Origin: Clostridia bacterium | GTDB lineage: Bacteria; Bacillota; Clostridia; Oscillospirales; Acutalibacteraceae | Assembly (NCBI GenBank): GCA_017433225.1 | Contig: JAFRHS010000006.1 | Location: 1 to 64,000 of the forward strand | DNA: 64,000 nt | Direction of reading: 5' to 3' | Part shown: one piece after another, positions 16,912-25,154 of the stretch | How positions within the stretch are numbered: position 1 is the first letter of the stretch | Layout of the letters: each line of letters begins with the position of its first letter | The notes under the pieces: generated by a model | What the model was told of the DNA's origin: nothing | Databases searched by the model: none | The model's input: the letters and a program-made list of their open reading frames with translations, nothing else | Position numbers and translations under genes: made by a program

Positions 16912-16929
16912 TGCGAATATTTATTCATA
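16912..16929. promoter_or_regulatory. ARG-box-like palindrome 2
   Basis: TGCGAATATTTATTCATA contains GAAT-ATTT-ATTC, the core of the ARG box. Its centre is 31 bp, three helical turns, from that of the first box. A further CATGAAT half-site lies at 16950-16956. Confidence 0.7.
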
Positions 16930-16954
16930 ACATTGACTCGCATAAATCGCATGA

Positions 16955-16991
16955 ATGGCAGTACAGGGCCGGAAGGGTCCCGTACTGCCAT
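16955..16991 (-). terminator. Hairpin downstream of tyrS, possible terminator
   Basis: ATGGCAGTAC pairs with GTACTGCCAT over 10 bp with a further partly paired GG/CC interior. The minus strand has no clean T run after it, so the termination role is uncertain; the plus strand has TGTTTTATT. Confidence 0.45.
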
Positions 16992-17011
16992 CTGTTTTAT
17001 TCGTTGTGTCG

Positions 17012-18235
17012 TCAGCCGAGGCGGACTTTGTGATAGACCTTCTTCCCCTTCTTGACGACGACGCCTTCACCGGAGAGCTGCTCCGCAGCGAATGTGGTAT
17101 TCGGCGCGGTGACTTTCTCACCGTCGACCGAGACACCGCCCTGCGTGACGAGGCGGCGGGCTTCGCCGTTGGAAGAAGCGAGGCCGGCCTTGACCATGAG
17201 GGTCAGGATGCCGATGGAGCCGTCGGTCAGGTCATCGGCGGCCAGAACGGTCTCGGGGATGTTTTCAAAGTTTCCGCCCTGGAACGCGGCGCGGGCCGTG
17301 GCCTGTGCCTTGTCGGCCTCCTCCTTGCCGTGGACGAGCTGCGTGAGCTCATAGGCGAGGATCTCCTTGGCCTCGTTGAGCTGGGCGCCTTCCCAGGTGT
17401 CCATCTCGTCGATCTTCTCGAGCGGAAGGAAGGTCAGCATACGGATGCATTTGAGGACATCGTCGTCGCCGACGTTTCTCCAGTACTGGTAGAACTCGTA
17501 CGGAGTGGTCTTCTTCGGGTCGAGCCAGACAGCGCCGTTCGCGGTCTTGCCCATCTTCTTGCCCTCGGAGTTCATGAGGAGCGTGATGGTCATCGCGTAA
17601 GCGTCTTTGCCGAGCTTCTTGCGGATGAGTTCGGTGCCGGCCAGCATATTGGACCACTGGTCGTCGCCGCCGAACTGCATGTTGCAGCCGTAGTTCTGGT
17701 ACAGGTGGTAGAAGTCGTACGCCTGCATGATCATGTAGTTGAACTCAAGGAAGCTGAGACCCTTCTCCATCCTCTGCTTGTAGCACTCGGCGCGAAGCAT
17801 GTTGTTGACGGAGAACTGGGCGCCGACTTCGCGGAGCAGTTCGATGTAGTTGAGCTTCAGGAGCCAGTCCGCGTTGTTGACCATGACGGCTTTCCCTTCA
17901 CCGAATTCGATGAAACGCTCCATCTGAGCTTTGAAGCAGTCACAGTTGTGCTGGATGGTCTCGGGCGTCATCATGGAACGCATGTCGGAACGACCGGAGG
18001 GGTCGCCGATGTAACCGGTGCCGCCGCCGACCAGGACGACCGGCTTGTTGCCCGCCATCTGCAGTCTCTTCATGAGGCAGAGTGCCATGAAGTGGCCGAC
18101 GTGGAGGCTGTCCGCCGTCGGGTCGAAGCCGATGTAGAACGTGGCTTTTCCTTCGTTGATGAGTTCCTTGATTTCGTCTTCATCCGTCACCTGGGCAATG
18201 AGGCCGCGGGCAACGAGTTCGTCATAGATGGTCAT
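17012..18235 (-). CDS. tyrS: Tyrosyl-tRNA synthetase
   Basis: TyrS charges tRNA-Tyr. The 407 residues show the class I motifs HVGH (in DSLHVGHFMAL, for HIGH) and KKMGKT (for KMSKS), the tyrosine pocket YDFYHLYQNYGCNMQFGGDDQW and a C-terminal S4 RNA-binding domain (about residues 345-405). The ATG at 18235 is preferred to a TTG at 18244. Many Firmicute tyrS genes have a T-box leader; only 57 bp separate this gene from recN and no T-box element is visible. It follows recN, where spoIVB and spo0A often lie in spore formers. Confidence 0.96.
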   Translation of the reverse strand: MTIYDELVARGLIAQVTDEDEIKELINEGKATFYIGFDPTADSLHVGHFMALCLMKRLQMAGNKPVVLVGGGTGYIGDPSGRSDMRSMMTPETIQHNCDCFKAQMERFIEFGEGKAVMVNNADWLLKLNYIELLREVGAQFSVNNMLRAECYKQRMEKGLSFLEFNYMIMQAYDFYHLYQNYGCNMQFGGDDQWSNMLAGTELIRKKLGKDAYAMTITLLMNSEGKKMGKTANGAVWLDPKKTTPYEFYQYWRNVGDDDVLKCIRMLTFLPLEKIDEMDTWEGAQLNEAKEILAYELTQLVHGKEEADKAQATARAAFQGGNFENIPETVLAADDLTDGSIGILTLMVKAGLASSNGEARRLVTQGGVSVDGEKVTAPNTTFAAEQLSGEGVVVKKGKKVYHKVRLG

Positions 18236-18289
18236 CAGACCCAACCTTTCTTATAAAAGAATTCTTTATATCTTAAAGCATTGCTTAAT

Positions 18290-18318
18290 AATTTAGTCGT
18301 TTCTTGCCGCAAAGTCAA
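18290..18318 (-). promoter_or_regulatory. Candidate promoter of tyrS inside the recN 3' end
   Basis: On the minus strand TTGACT and TAAATT are 17 bp apart, overlapping the last codons of recN. Confidence 0.5.
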
Positions 18319-19969
18319 GCATTTCCGCGGCATTGCGGAGCTGAAGTTCGCTGACCTGTTCGCCGCCGATGATGCGGGCGATCTCCGCTTCCCTGCCCTT
18401 CCGGTCCAGAGCCGTGACCCGGGTATAGGTCTTCCCGCCCTCCACGGTCTTCTCGATGAGGTAGTGGGCATCGGCAAACGCGGCCACCTGCGGGCTGTGG
18501 GTGATGCAGAGGACCTGGCGGTCGCGGGACACTTCCTGCAGCTTTCTGGCGATGCGTTCCGCGGCGCTTCCGGACACACCCGTATCGATCTCATCGAAGA
18601 TCATGGTACCGACGTTCCCGCCTTTGGAGAGGACGTTCTGGATGGCCAGCATGATCCGTGAGAGCTCACCGCCGGAAGCGATCTTCGAAAGCGGTTTCAG
18701 GGCTTCGCCGGGGTTCGGAGAGATCAGGAACTCGATGACGTCCGCTCCGGTGGGATTCAGCTTGCAGCGTTCGAACGACGTGCCGAGTTCCACATAGGGC
18801 ATGTTCAGGAATTCGAGTTCCCGCTTCACCCGTTCTTCGAAGGACTTCGCCGTCTCCTTCCGGGCGTTCGACAGGGCTTCCGCATCGGCGAGGAGCACGG
18901 TCTTCTTCTGTTCGAGGACCTCTTCGAGCGCCTTGCGGTCCGCGTCGGACACTTCGATCGACCGCAGTTCCGCCCGTTCCTCCTCGAGCTTCGCGAGGAT
19001 CTCCTCCTCGGTGTTGCCGAAGCGGGAGCGGAGCTTGTTGAGCTCGGCGATGCGGTCTTCGACCGTGTTCTGTTCCGCGGGGTCATACTGACAGGCGTAG
19101 AGCGCGTCGGTCAGTGCATCGCGCACGCCCTGCAGGGCATAGGCCGCGTCCGTCAGCTGGGTCTCCGCTTCCCTCGCCTCTTCCATGTGCTGCGCCGGGA
19201 CCTTCAGGTCCGAGAGCGCGTCGAAGGCCAGGGTGACGGCACCGTTCTGTTCGTCGTCATCTGAGAGGGCTGCAAGGGCATTGTTGAGCCCTTTCAGGAT
19301 CTTCTCGGAATTGCGGAAGAACGTGCGGCGGTCCATGAGCTCGTCGTATTCACCGACCCGGATGTTCGCGGCTTCGATCTCTCCGATCTCGAACTTCAGG
19401 AAGTCGATGCGCCGGAGCAGGGCATCTTCGTCGGTCGAGAGCTGTTTGTAGCGGCGGTACAGGCCCGTGAACTCTTCATAGTGTTCCCGGTAGGTGTCGA
19501 GGAGCGCGCCGTAGCCGCCCATGGCATCGAGGTACCGGTAGTGGACTTCCGGGTTCAGGAGGTCCTGGCTGTCATGCTGTCCGTGGATGGAGATGAGGCT
19601 CTGGCCGAGCCGTTTCAGCATGGCGACCGTCACCGGGGTCCCGCCGATGCGGCAGTTGTTCCGCCCCTCCGCGAAGATGGTCCGGGTGACGAGGAGTTCT
19701 CCCCCGTCGGTCGGTTCAAGATCCATCTCCTTCAGAAGATCGTCGATCTCCGGCGGAAGACCGGTGAACACAGCGGAGACGCGGGCGCTGTCGGCCCCCG
19801 TACGGATCAGCTCCCGGGACGTCCGTTCGCCGAGGACCGCGCTCAGGGCATCGACGATGATCGATTTGCCGGCGCCGGTCTCACCGCTCAGCACATTGAA
19901 GCCGGGACCGAACGCAATGTCCGCCGACTCGATGACCGCGATGTTCTGGATATTCAGTTCCGAGAGCAT
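18293..19969 (-). CDS. recN: DNA repair protein RecN
   Basis: RecN is an SMC-like ATPase recruited to double-strand breaks. The 558-residue length is standard. A Walker A GETGAGKS lies at residues 29-36, long coiled-coil segments occupy the middle (rich in E, A, L and R), and the C-terminal ABC half has ASGGELSRIMLA and MIFDEIDTGVSG. It follows argR by 12 bp in the long nusB-to-recN cluster, the usual Firmicute order. Confidence 0.97.
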   Translation of the reverse strand: MLSELNIQNIAVIESADIAFGPGFNVLSGETGAGKSIIVDALSAVLGERTSRELIRTGADSARVSAVFTGLPPEIDDLLKEMDLEPTDGGELLVTRTIFAEGRNNCRIGGTPVTVAMLKRLGQSLISIHGQHDSQDLLNPEVHYRYLDAMGGYGALLDTYREHYEEFTGLYRRYKQLSTDEDALLRRIDFLKFEIGEIEAANIRVGEYDELMDRRTFFRNSEKILKGLNNALAALSDDDEQNGAVTLAFDALSDLKVPAQHMEEAREAETQLTDAAYALQGVRDALTDALYACQYDPAEQNTVEDRIAELNKLRSRFGNTEEEILAKLEEERAELRSIEVSDADRKALEEVLEQKKTVLLADAEALSNARKETAKSFEERVKRELEFLNMPYVELGTSFERCKLNPTGADVIEFLISPNPGEALKPLSKIASGGELSRIMLAIQNVLSKGGNVGTMIFDEIDTGVSGSAAERIARKLQEVSRDRQVLCITHSPQVAAFADAHYLIEKTVEGGKTYTRVTALDRKGREAEIARIIGGEQVSELQLRNAAEMLDFAARND

Positions 19970-19981
19970 AGGATCGCCCCT

Positions 19982-20440
19982 TTACCGTCCGATGAGTGTA
20001 TTGATGGCATCCCGGAAATTCCGGGCCTTGGTCTCTGTTCTGCAGAGCACGAACACGGTGTCATCTCCGGCGATGGTGCCGAGGATGCCGTCCCAGTTCA
20101 TGCTGTCGAGGGCCGCGCCGACCGCGTTCGCCATGCCGGCGTGGGTCTTGATGACGCAGGTGTTCAGCGCAAAGTCCGTCGAGGTGATGGCGCCGGGCAG
20201 GATGGATTCTGCGCCGTTCGGGTACCCGTCCGGTTCCCGGGCGCCGGCGCTGTAGATGGACTTGCCATCGAGCCCGATCTGCTTGATGAGCTTCAGGTCT
20301 TTGATATCTCTGGAAATGGTCGCCTGAGTCACTTCATAGCCGTGCTCCCTCAGTTTCGAGATGAGCTCGTCCTGAGTGGCGATGGGCTCATTGGCGATCA
20401 GTGCCAGGATCTGGTTCTGTCGGTCTTTTCTTGCATTCAT
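19982..20440 (-). CDS. argR: Arginine repressor
   Basis: ArgR/AhrC binds arginine and represses arginine biosynthesis genes as a hexamer. The 152 residues comprise a winged-helix domain (ELISKLREHGYEVTQATISRDIKDL) and a C-terminal arginine-binding and oligomerization domain with GTIAGDDTVFVL, where the aspartate pair binds arginine. The ATG, 10 bp after GGAGG, is preferred to the TTG nine bases upstream. It follows nadK by five bases. The ARG-box-like sites in front of argC are its likely target. Confidence 0.95.
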   Translation of the reverse strand: MNARKDRQNQILALIANEPIATQDELISKLREHGYEVTQATISRDIKDLKLIKQIGLDGKSIYSAGAREPDGYPNGAESILPGAITSTDFALNTCVIKTHAGMANAVGAALDSMNWDGILGTIAGDDTVFVLCRTETKARNFRDAINTLIGR

Positions 20441-20445
20441 TTCCC

Positions 20446-21309
20446 TCAAACCTCCGTTCCGGCAAGCTTGTTGTTCAGGATCTCGAAGAAGGGGTCGTTC
20501 TTGATACGGATGAACTTGGCCGCGTATTCGGACCGTTCGACCGAGAGGATGTCCCCTTCCATGACTTTGATGGAGTCTCCGCCATCGAGCGACAGGACCA
20601 CATCTTTACTGCGGGATTCCCGGTTGATGGCGATGGAGAGCTTGTTGTCCGCGCTGAAGACGATGCTTCGGGCGAACAGGCTCTGCGGACAGATCGGTGT
20701 GACCACGATGCCCTCCATGCTGGGGTTCAGCACCGGGCCGCCGGCCGCCAGACAGTAGGCCGAAGAACCGGTCGGGGTCGAGACCACGACACCGTCCGCA
20801 CGGTATGTATTGATGAGCCGGTCGTCGCAGAAGACATCGAGGTCGATGATCTTGACCTTCGAGCCGCGGCAGACGACGACGTCGTTGATGATGTTCTCTT
20901 CCTGAAGGACCCTGCCGTTTCGAATGAGACGGACCGTCAGGAGCATGCGGGGGTCCAGCCAGTATTCTCCGTCGATGAGTGCTTTTAAAAGGTGCAGTTC
21001 ATCGCGCTCGAGACCGGCCATGAACGCGAGGCGCCCCGCGCCGATGCACAGGAGCGGTTTTCCGTATGTAACGGTCATTTTGGCCGCCCGCAGCATGGAG
21101 CCGTCCCCGCCGACCGTGATGATGGCGTCGCACCACGGGATCAGGTCTTCAAAGCGGAGCACGTTCATTGCGGGCACGGTCTCAAAGACAGACCGGTCCT
21201 CCTCCTGGCAGGCGTATTCCGCGCCATATGTCCGGAGCCAGTCACAGATCTCCTTCGTGATCTTTCCGCCCGAGTCCCGGGTCAGGTTCGGCAGCAATGC
21301 GATTTTCAA
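20446..21309 (-). CDS. nadK: NAD kinase
   Basis: NadK phosphorylates NAD to NADP. The 287 residues contain GGDGSMLRAAK (the GGDGT-like catalytic aspartate), STPTGSSAYCLAAGGP and the C-terminal ICPQSLFARS region. The gene begins with TTG; GAGGAGG lies nine bases upstream and no better ATG is near. It lies between tlyA and argR with short gaps. Confidence 0.95.
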   Translation of the reverse strand: MKIALLPNLTRDSGGKITKEICDWLRTYGAEYACQEEDRSVFETVPAMNVLRFEDLIPWCDAIITVGGDGSMLRAAKMTVTYGKPLLCIGAGRLAFMAGLERDELHLLKALIDGEYWLDPRMLLTVRLIRNGRVLQEENIINDVVVCRGSKVKIIDLDVFCDDRLINTYRADGVVVSTPTGSSAYCLAAGGPVLNPSMEGIVVTPICPQSLFARSIVFSADNKLSIAINRESRSKDVVLSLDGGDSIKVMEGDILSVERSEYAAKFIRIKNDPFFEILNNKLAGTEV

Positions 21310-21332
21310 GGGAGGTCCCCTCCTCGTTCAGA

Positions 21333-22154
21333 TTAGTGATCCAGCGCTTCGTGAGAAGCGTCCGCCAGTTCGGCGGCGGTGACAGCGGTCCGGCGTTCCG
21401 GCGCCTCTGCCTTCTCGAGATACATGAGATATTCGATATTCCCCTCCGGCCCCTTGATGGGTGAAAACGTGAGGCCGAGAAGTGTGAAGCCGTTCTCCAG
21501 GGCAAACGTCGTGATGGCTTCGATGACGTCTCTGTGGACGGACTTGTCCCGGACGACGCCCTTCTTCCCGACGTTCTCCCGTCCGGCTTCGAACTGCGGC
21601 TTGATGAGGCAGACGGCCTGTCCGCCGTCCGCGAGCCGTTCTCTCAGCACCGGCAGGATGATCCGCAGCGAGATGAACGAGACGTCCACGCTCGCGAAAT
21701 CCACCGGTTCCGGGACCTGTTCTTCGGTCACATAACGAAAGTTGGTCCGTTCGAGATTCACGACCCGTTCGTCGGTCCGCAGTTTCCAGGCGAGCTGGCC
21801 GTAGCCGACGTCGATCGCGTAGACCTTGACGGCGCCGTTCTGGAGCATGCAGTCCGTGAAGCCTCCGGTGGAGGCGCCGATGTCCATACAGACTTTGCCC
21901 TCCAGTGTGAGGCCGAATTCGTTCATCGCCTTTTCCAGCTTGAACCCGCCGCGGCTGACGTAGGGCATCTTTTCGCCCCGGACTTCGATGACATCGTCCT
22001 CCGTGACGTTGGTGCCCGCCTTCAGCTGCTTCTGGCCGTTGACGTACACCGCGCCGGCCATGATGAGGGCCTTGGCCTTTTCCCGGCTCTCGGTGTGTCC
22101 CCGCTCGAAGACGGCGAGGTCCAGCCGGGTCTTCTTCGGTTTATTCTGACTCAT
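21333..22154 (-). CDS. tlyA: TlyA-family rRNA 2'-O-methyltransferase
   Basis: The 273 residues have an N-terminal S4 RNA-binding domain (RLDLAVFERGHTESREKAKALIMAGAV) and an FtsJ/RrmJ methyltransferase core: the SAM motif DIGASTGGFTDCMLQNGA, YAIDVGYGQLAWKLR, DVSFISL and LIKPQFE. In mycobacteria TlyA methylates cytidines of 16S and 23S rRNA; Firmicute relatives lie in this same cluster. It overlaps the dxs stop by 14 bases. Confidence 0.92.
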   Translation of the reverse strand: MSQNKPKKTRLDLAVFERGHTESREKAKALIMAGAVYVNGQKQLKAGTNVTEDDVIEVRGEKMPYVSRGGFKLEKAMNEFGLTLEGKVCMDIGASTGGFTDCMLQNGAVKVYAIDVGYGQLAWKLRTDERVVNLERTNFRYVTEEQVPEPVDFASVDVSFISLRIILPVLRERLADGGQAVCLIKPQFEAGRENVGKKGVVRDKSVHRDVIEAITTFALENGFTLLGLTFSPIKGPEGNIEYLMYLEKAEAPERRTAVTAAELADASHEALDH

Positions 22155-24045
22155 GGTCTCCGCCTTTCACGTCCCGCACCATAGAAGCCGCGTCGATGCC
22201 GAACTCGGCACGGAGCGCATCCTGCTTGGCGTGGTGGACAAAGGTGTTGTCGACGGCGATGTACCGGTACTTGCCTTCATATTTGTCCTGAAGGAGCTGG
22301 TACCCGTAGTTTTCTCCGATGCCGCCGGACTTCGCCCCCTCTTCGTAGAAGAAGACGCGGTCACAGTCGAGGGCGGCCTCGACAGCGCCGGGGTTGATGG
22401 GCCAGACTTTGTTGAGCTTGATGATCCGGACCCGGTATCCCTCTTCCTTCAGCTCATCCCGGGCCTTCGCGGCCTCCGGGAACAGGCTGCCGAACGTGAC
22501 GAGACAGGCATCCGGTCTCCGGCTCTCAAGGTCTGTGCCGGCATAGTATTCCTCACCGTCGAGAACGGTGTAGTCGTCGTAGGTATTCTGGTTGAAGTCG
22601 TCCGGGATGTAGCCCTGCTTCCCTCTCGGGTAGCGGACCGCGATGACCTTTCCGTCATCGTAGAGAGCGCGGTACAGGAACTGTCCGACACCCTTGTAGG
22701 TGGACGGCGAATAGATGACGCTGTTCGGGATGGTCCGCAGGAACGCGAGATCGAAGATGCCCTGGTGGCTGCGCCCGTCGTCTCCGACGAAGCCGGCGCG
22801 GTCGACGGCCAGGACCACTTTCTGGTTCTGCATGGCCACGTCGTGGACGATTTCGTCATAGGCGCGCTGCAGGAACGTCGAGTAGACGGCGAAGACCGGG
22901 ATGAGCCCGCCCTTGGCCATGCCGCCGGCGAAGGTCACCGCGAACTCTTCCGCGATGCCGACGTCGAAGAAGCGGTCCGGGAACCGTTCCGAGAACTCTT
23001 TCAGTCCGGTGCCGAGAGCCATGGCGGCCGTGATGGCGACGATGTGCTCATCCTGCTCCGCGAAGGTGCAGAGTGCTTTCCCGAACTCTGCGGAAAAGTT
23101 GGTGCCGCTCTTCGGCGATTCACCGGTCACCTTGTTGAAGCTGCCGATGCCGTGGAACCGGGACGGCTCCTGTTCGGCGAACATATAGCCTTTCCCCTTC
23201 CGGGTCATGACATGGAGCAGGACCGGTCCGTCGATGAACTTGCAGGACTGGAACGCGTAGCGCAGCGCCCGCAGGTCGTGACCGTCGATGGGGCCCATGT
23301 AGTTGAAGCCCATGTCTTCGAACATGTTACTGGAATAGAGCCGGTCTTTCAGTTCTTTCTTGATCTGCACGATGGCGTGGACCGCTGCATCGCCCACGAG
23401 AGGCAGTTTCTGCAGGGTGTTGCGGACTTCTTCCTTGAAGCCGTAGTACGCGGGGTTCGTGCGGATGCCGGCGAGGTACATGGCGAGCGAGCCCACGTTC
23501 TGCGAGATGGACATATCGTTGTCGTTCAGGACGACGATGAGCTTCGTGTTCTCGTGGCCCGCGTTGTTGAGCGCTTCATAGACGAGGCCGCCCGTAAAGG
23601 AGCCGTCGCCGATGACCGCGATCGTATAGGACGGGTCGCCCTCGAGGGTCTTCGCCACGGACAGGCCGTAGCCCGCCGCGATGGAGGCGCCGCTGTGGCC
23701 CGCCGCGAACGTGTCGTGGTCGCTCTCCTCCGGGTTCGGGAAGCCGGAGAGGCCGCCGTTCTGCCGGAGTGTATGGAACTGTTCATAACGGCCGGTCAGG
23801 AGCTTGTGCGTGTACACCTGGTGTCCGACGTCCCAGACGAAGGAGTCCTTCGGGGACTGGAACTCGAGGTGCATGGCGAGCGTCAGTTCCACCGCGCCGA
23901 GGTTCGACGCGAGGTGGCCGCCGTTTTTGGAGACGGTATCCACGATCGTCTCCCGGATCTCTCCGGTCAGTTCCTTCAGCTGCCGGTCGTCCAGCGAGCG
24001 GAGGTCTTCCGGAGAATGGATCTGTTGCAAGAGTTTCATTTCCAT
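22141..24045 (-). CDS. dxs: 1-deoxy-D-xylulose-5-phosphate synthase
   Basis: Dxs condenses pyruvate and glyceraldehyde 3-phosphate with thiamine diphosphate, the first step of the MEP isoprenoid pathway. The 634 residues include HLASNLGAVELTLAMH, DVGHQVYTHKLLTGR, the ThDP motif GDGSFTGGLVYEALNNAG and the transketolase-type pyrimidine domain (DRAGFVGDDGRSHQG). AAAGG precedes the ATG. It follows ispA by nine bases, so precursor supply and prenyl chain formation are co-transcribed. Confidence 0.97.
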   Translation of the reverse strand: MEMKLLQQIHSPEDLRSLDDRQLKELTGEIRETIVDTVSKNGGHLASNLGAVELTLAMHLEFQSPKDSFVWDVGHQVYTHKLLTGRYEQFHTLRQNGGLSGFPNPEESDHDTFAAGHSGASIAAGYGLSVAKTLEGDPSYTIAVIGDGSFTGGLVYEALNNAGHENTKLIVVLNDNDMSISQNVGSLAMYLAGIRTNPAYYGFKEEVRNTLQKLPLVGDAAVHAIVQIKKELKDRLYSSNMFEDMGFNYMGPIDGHDLRALRYAFQSCKFIDGPVLLHVMTRKGKGYMFAEQEPSRFHGIGSFNKVTGESPKSGTNFSAEFGKALCTFAEQDEHIVAITAAMALGTGLKEFSERFPDRFFDVGIAEEFAVTFAGGMAKGGLIPVFAVYSTFLQRAYDEIVHDVAMQNQKVVLAVDRAGFVGDDGRSHQGIFDLAFLRTIPNSVIYSPSTYKGVGQFLYRALYDDGKVIAVRYPRGKQGYIPDDFNQNTYDDYTVLDGEEYYAGTDLESRRPDACLVTFGSLFPEAAKARDELKEEGYRVRIIKLNKVWPINPGAVEAALDCDRVFFYEEGAKSGGIGENYGYQLLQDKYEGKYRYIAVDNTFVHHAKQDALRAEFGIDAASMVRDVKGGDHESE

Positions 24046-24054
24046 CGATATCCT

Positions 24055-24939
24055 TTATGATTCACGGGTCAGGAGGGACTCGGTGAGGTCCCGGAGAAAG
24101 TCGTTTTCCTCAAACGCTTCGAGTGCCTGATAGGCCTGGTCCGTGTAGTCTTTCGCAGTGTTTTTTGCCCCGTCGAGACCCAGCAGGGTCACGTACGTGG
24201 CCTTCTCCTCCTCCTCGTCGGAGCCGACGGGTTTGCCGAGGAGCAGTTCGTTGCCGGTGACATCGAGGATGTCATCGCAGACCTGGAACGAGAGGCCGAG
24301 GTATTTCCCGTACCCGACCGCCGCTTTGCGGAGTTCTTTGGAAGCTCCTGCGGCGATGCACCCCAGTTCGCAGGCGACGCGGATGAGCGCGCCGGTCTTT
24401 TTCTGATGGGTGGCCTCGAGGCGGTCGAGCGCGACGTCGTCCCGGGACTCGTTTTCCACATCCATGACCTGTCCGCCGAGCATGCCGTACGGGCCGGTGG
24501 CCTTCGCCAGCAGCTTCACGGCTTCGACGACGGCTTTCGCGGGAAGGTCCGCGCCGGCCGCGACTTCAAAGGCATATGCCTCGAGGGCGTCGCCGGCCAG
24601 CAACGCCGTGTTCTCGCCGAACTTTTTGTGGCAGGACGGCTGGCCCCTGCGCATATCGTCGTTGTCCAAGCAGGGCAGGTCGTCATGGATGAGCGACGAG
24701 GTGTGGATCATCTCGAGCGCGCAGGCGAGGTCCAGGGCGTGGTCCGGGTCTCCGCCGCAGACACGGCAGAATTCGAGGACCAGGACGGGACGGATCCGTT
24801 TGCCGCCGATCATCGTGCTGTATCGCATGGCGTCGGTCAGGTCCTGCACGGCCTTCTCCTGTCCCTCCAGCAGCACTTCGAGGCGGCTGTCGATGAGGTC
24901 GGAATAAGACTCGAGGATGAGGGTGTTCAGTTCGTTCAT
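24055..24939 (-). CDS. ispA: Polyprenyl diphosphate synthase (farnesyl/geranyl type)
   Basis: This 294-residue trans-prenyltransferase makes farnesyl diphosphate from IPP and DMAPP, for quinone, undecaprenyl and similar lipids. The first aspartate-rich motif is [14 protein letters not shown] and the second is [17 protein letters not shown] and the short insertion typical of bacterial IspA are also present. Its ATG overlaps the xseB stop by four bases. Confidence 0.93.
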   Translation of the reverse strand: MNELNTLILESYSDLIDSRLEVLLEGQEKAVQDLTDAMRYSTMIGGKRIRPVLVLEFCRVCGGDPDHALDLACALEMIHTSSLIHDDLPCLDNDDMRRGQPSCHKKFGENTALLAGDALEAYAFEVAAGADLPAKAVVEAVKLLAKATGPYGMLGGQVMDVENESRDDVALDRLEATHQKKTGALIRVACELGCIAAGASKELRKAAVGYGKYLGLSFQVCDDILDVTGNELLLGKPVGSDEEEEKATYVTLLGLDGAKNTAKDYTDQAYQALEAFEENDFLRDLTESLLTRES

Positions 24940-25142
24940 GCTTCCGCTTCCCCGCTGTTCAGTTTCGTGATCTTCAGCTCTGCCTCGTCGAGGGTCTTGT
25001 TGCAGAAACGCGCGAGCGTCGTGCCTTCCTCAAAGAGTTTCAGGGATTCGTCGAGGCTCAGCGTGTCGGTCTCCAGCATGGAGACGATCTTTTCGAGCCG
25101 GGTCATCGCTTCTTCGTAAGTGAGTTCTTTTTTCTCTGCCAT
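24936..25142 (-). CDS. xseB: Exodeoxyribonuclease VII small subunit
   Basis: This 68-residue protein has the XseB pattern [18 protein letters not shown]...[13 protein letters not shown] in two helices. Several copies bind one XseA to form the single-strand-specific nuclease. The start is the ATG 13 bases after the xseA stop; the upstream GTG is less likely. Confidence 0.92.
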   Translation of the reverse strand: MAEKKELTYEEAMTRLEKIVSMLETDTLSLDESLKLFEEGTTLARFCNKTLDEAELKITKLNSGEAEA

Positions 25143-25154
25143 AGTAGTCACCTG

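Noticed and set aside
18236..18292. T-box leader of tyrS
   Set aside because: Only 57 bp separate recN and tyrS; no specifier loop, T-box sequence or terminator is present.
20446..21309. nadK start at an internal ATG
   Set aside because: The TTG at 21309 has a well-spaced GAGGAGG and gives the full N-terminal strand of the family; the next ATG would remove core residues.
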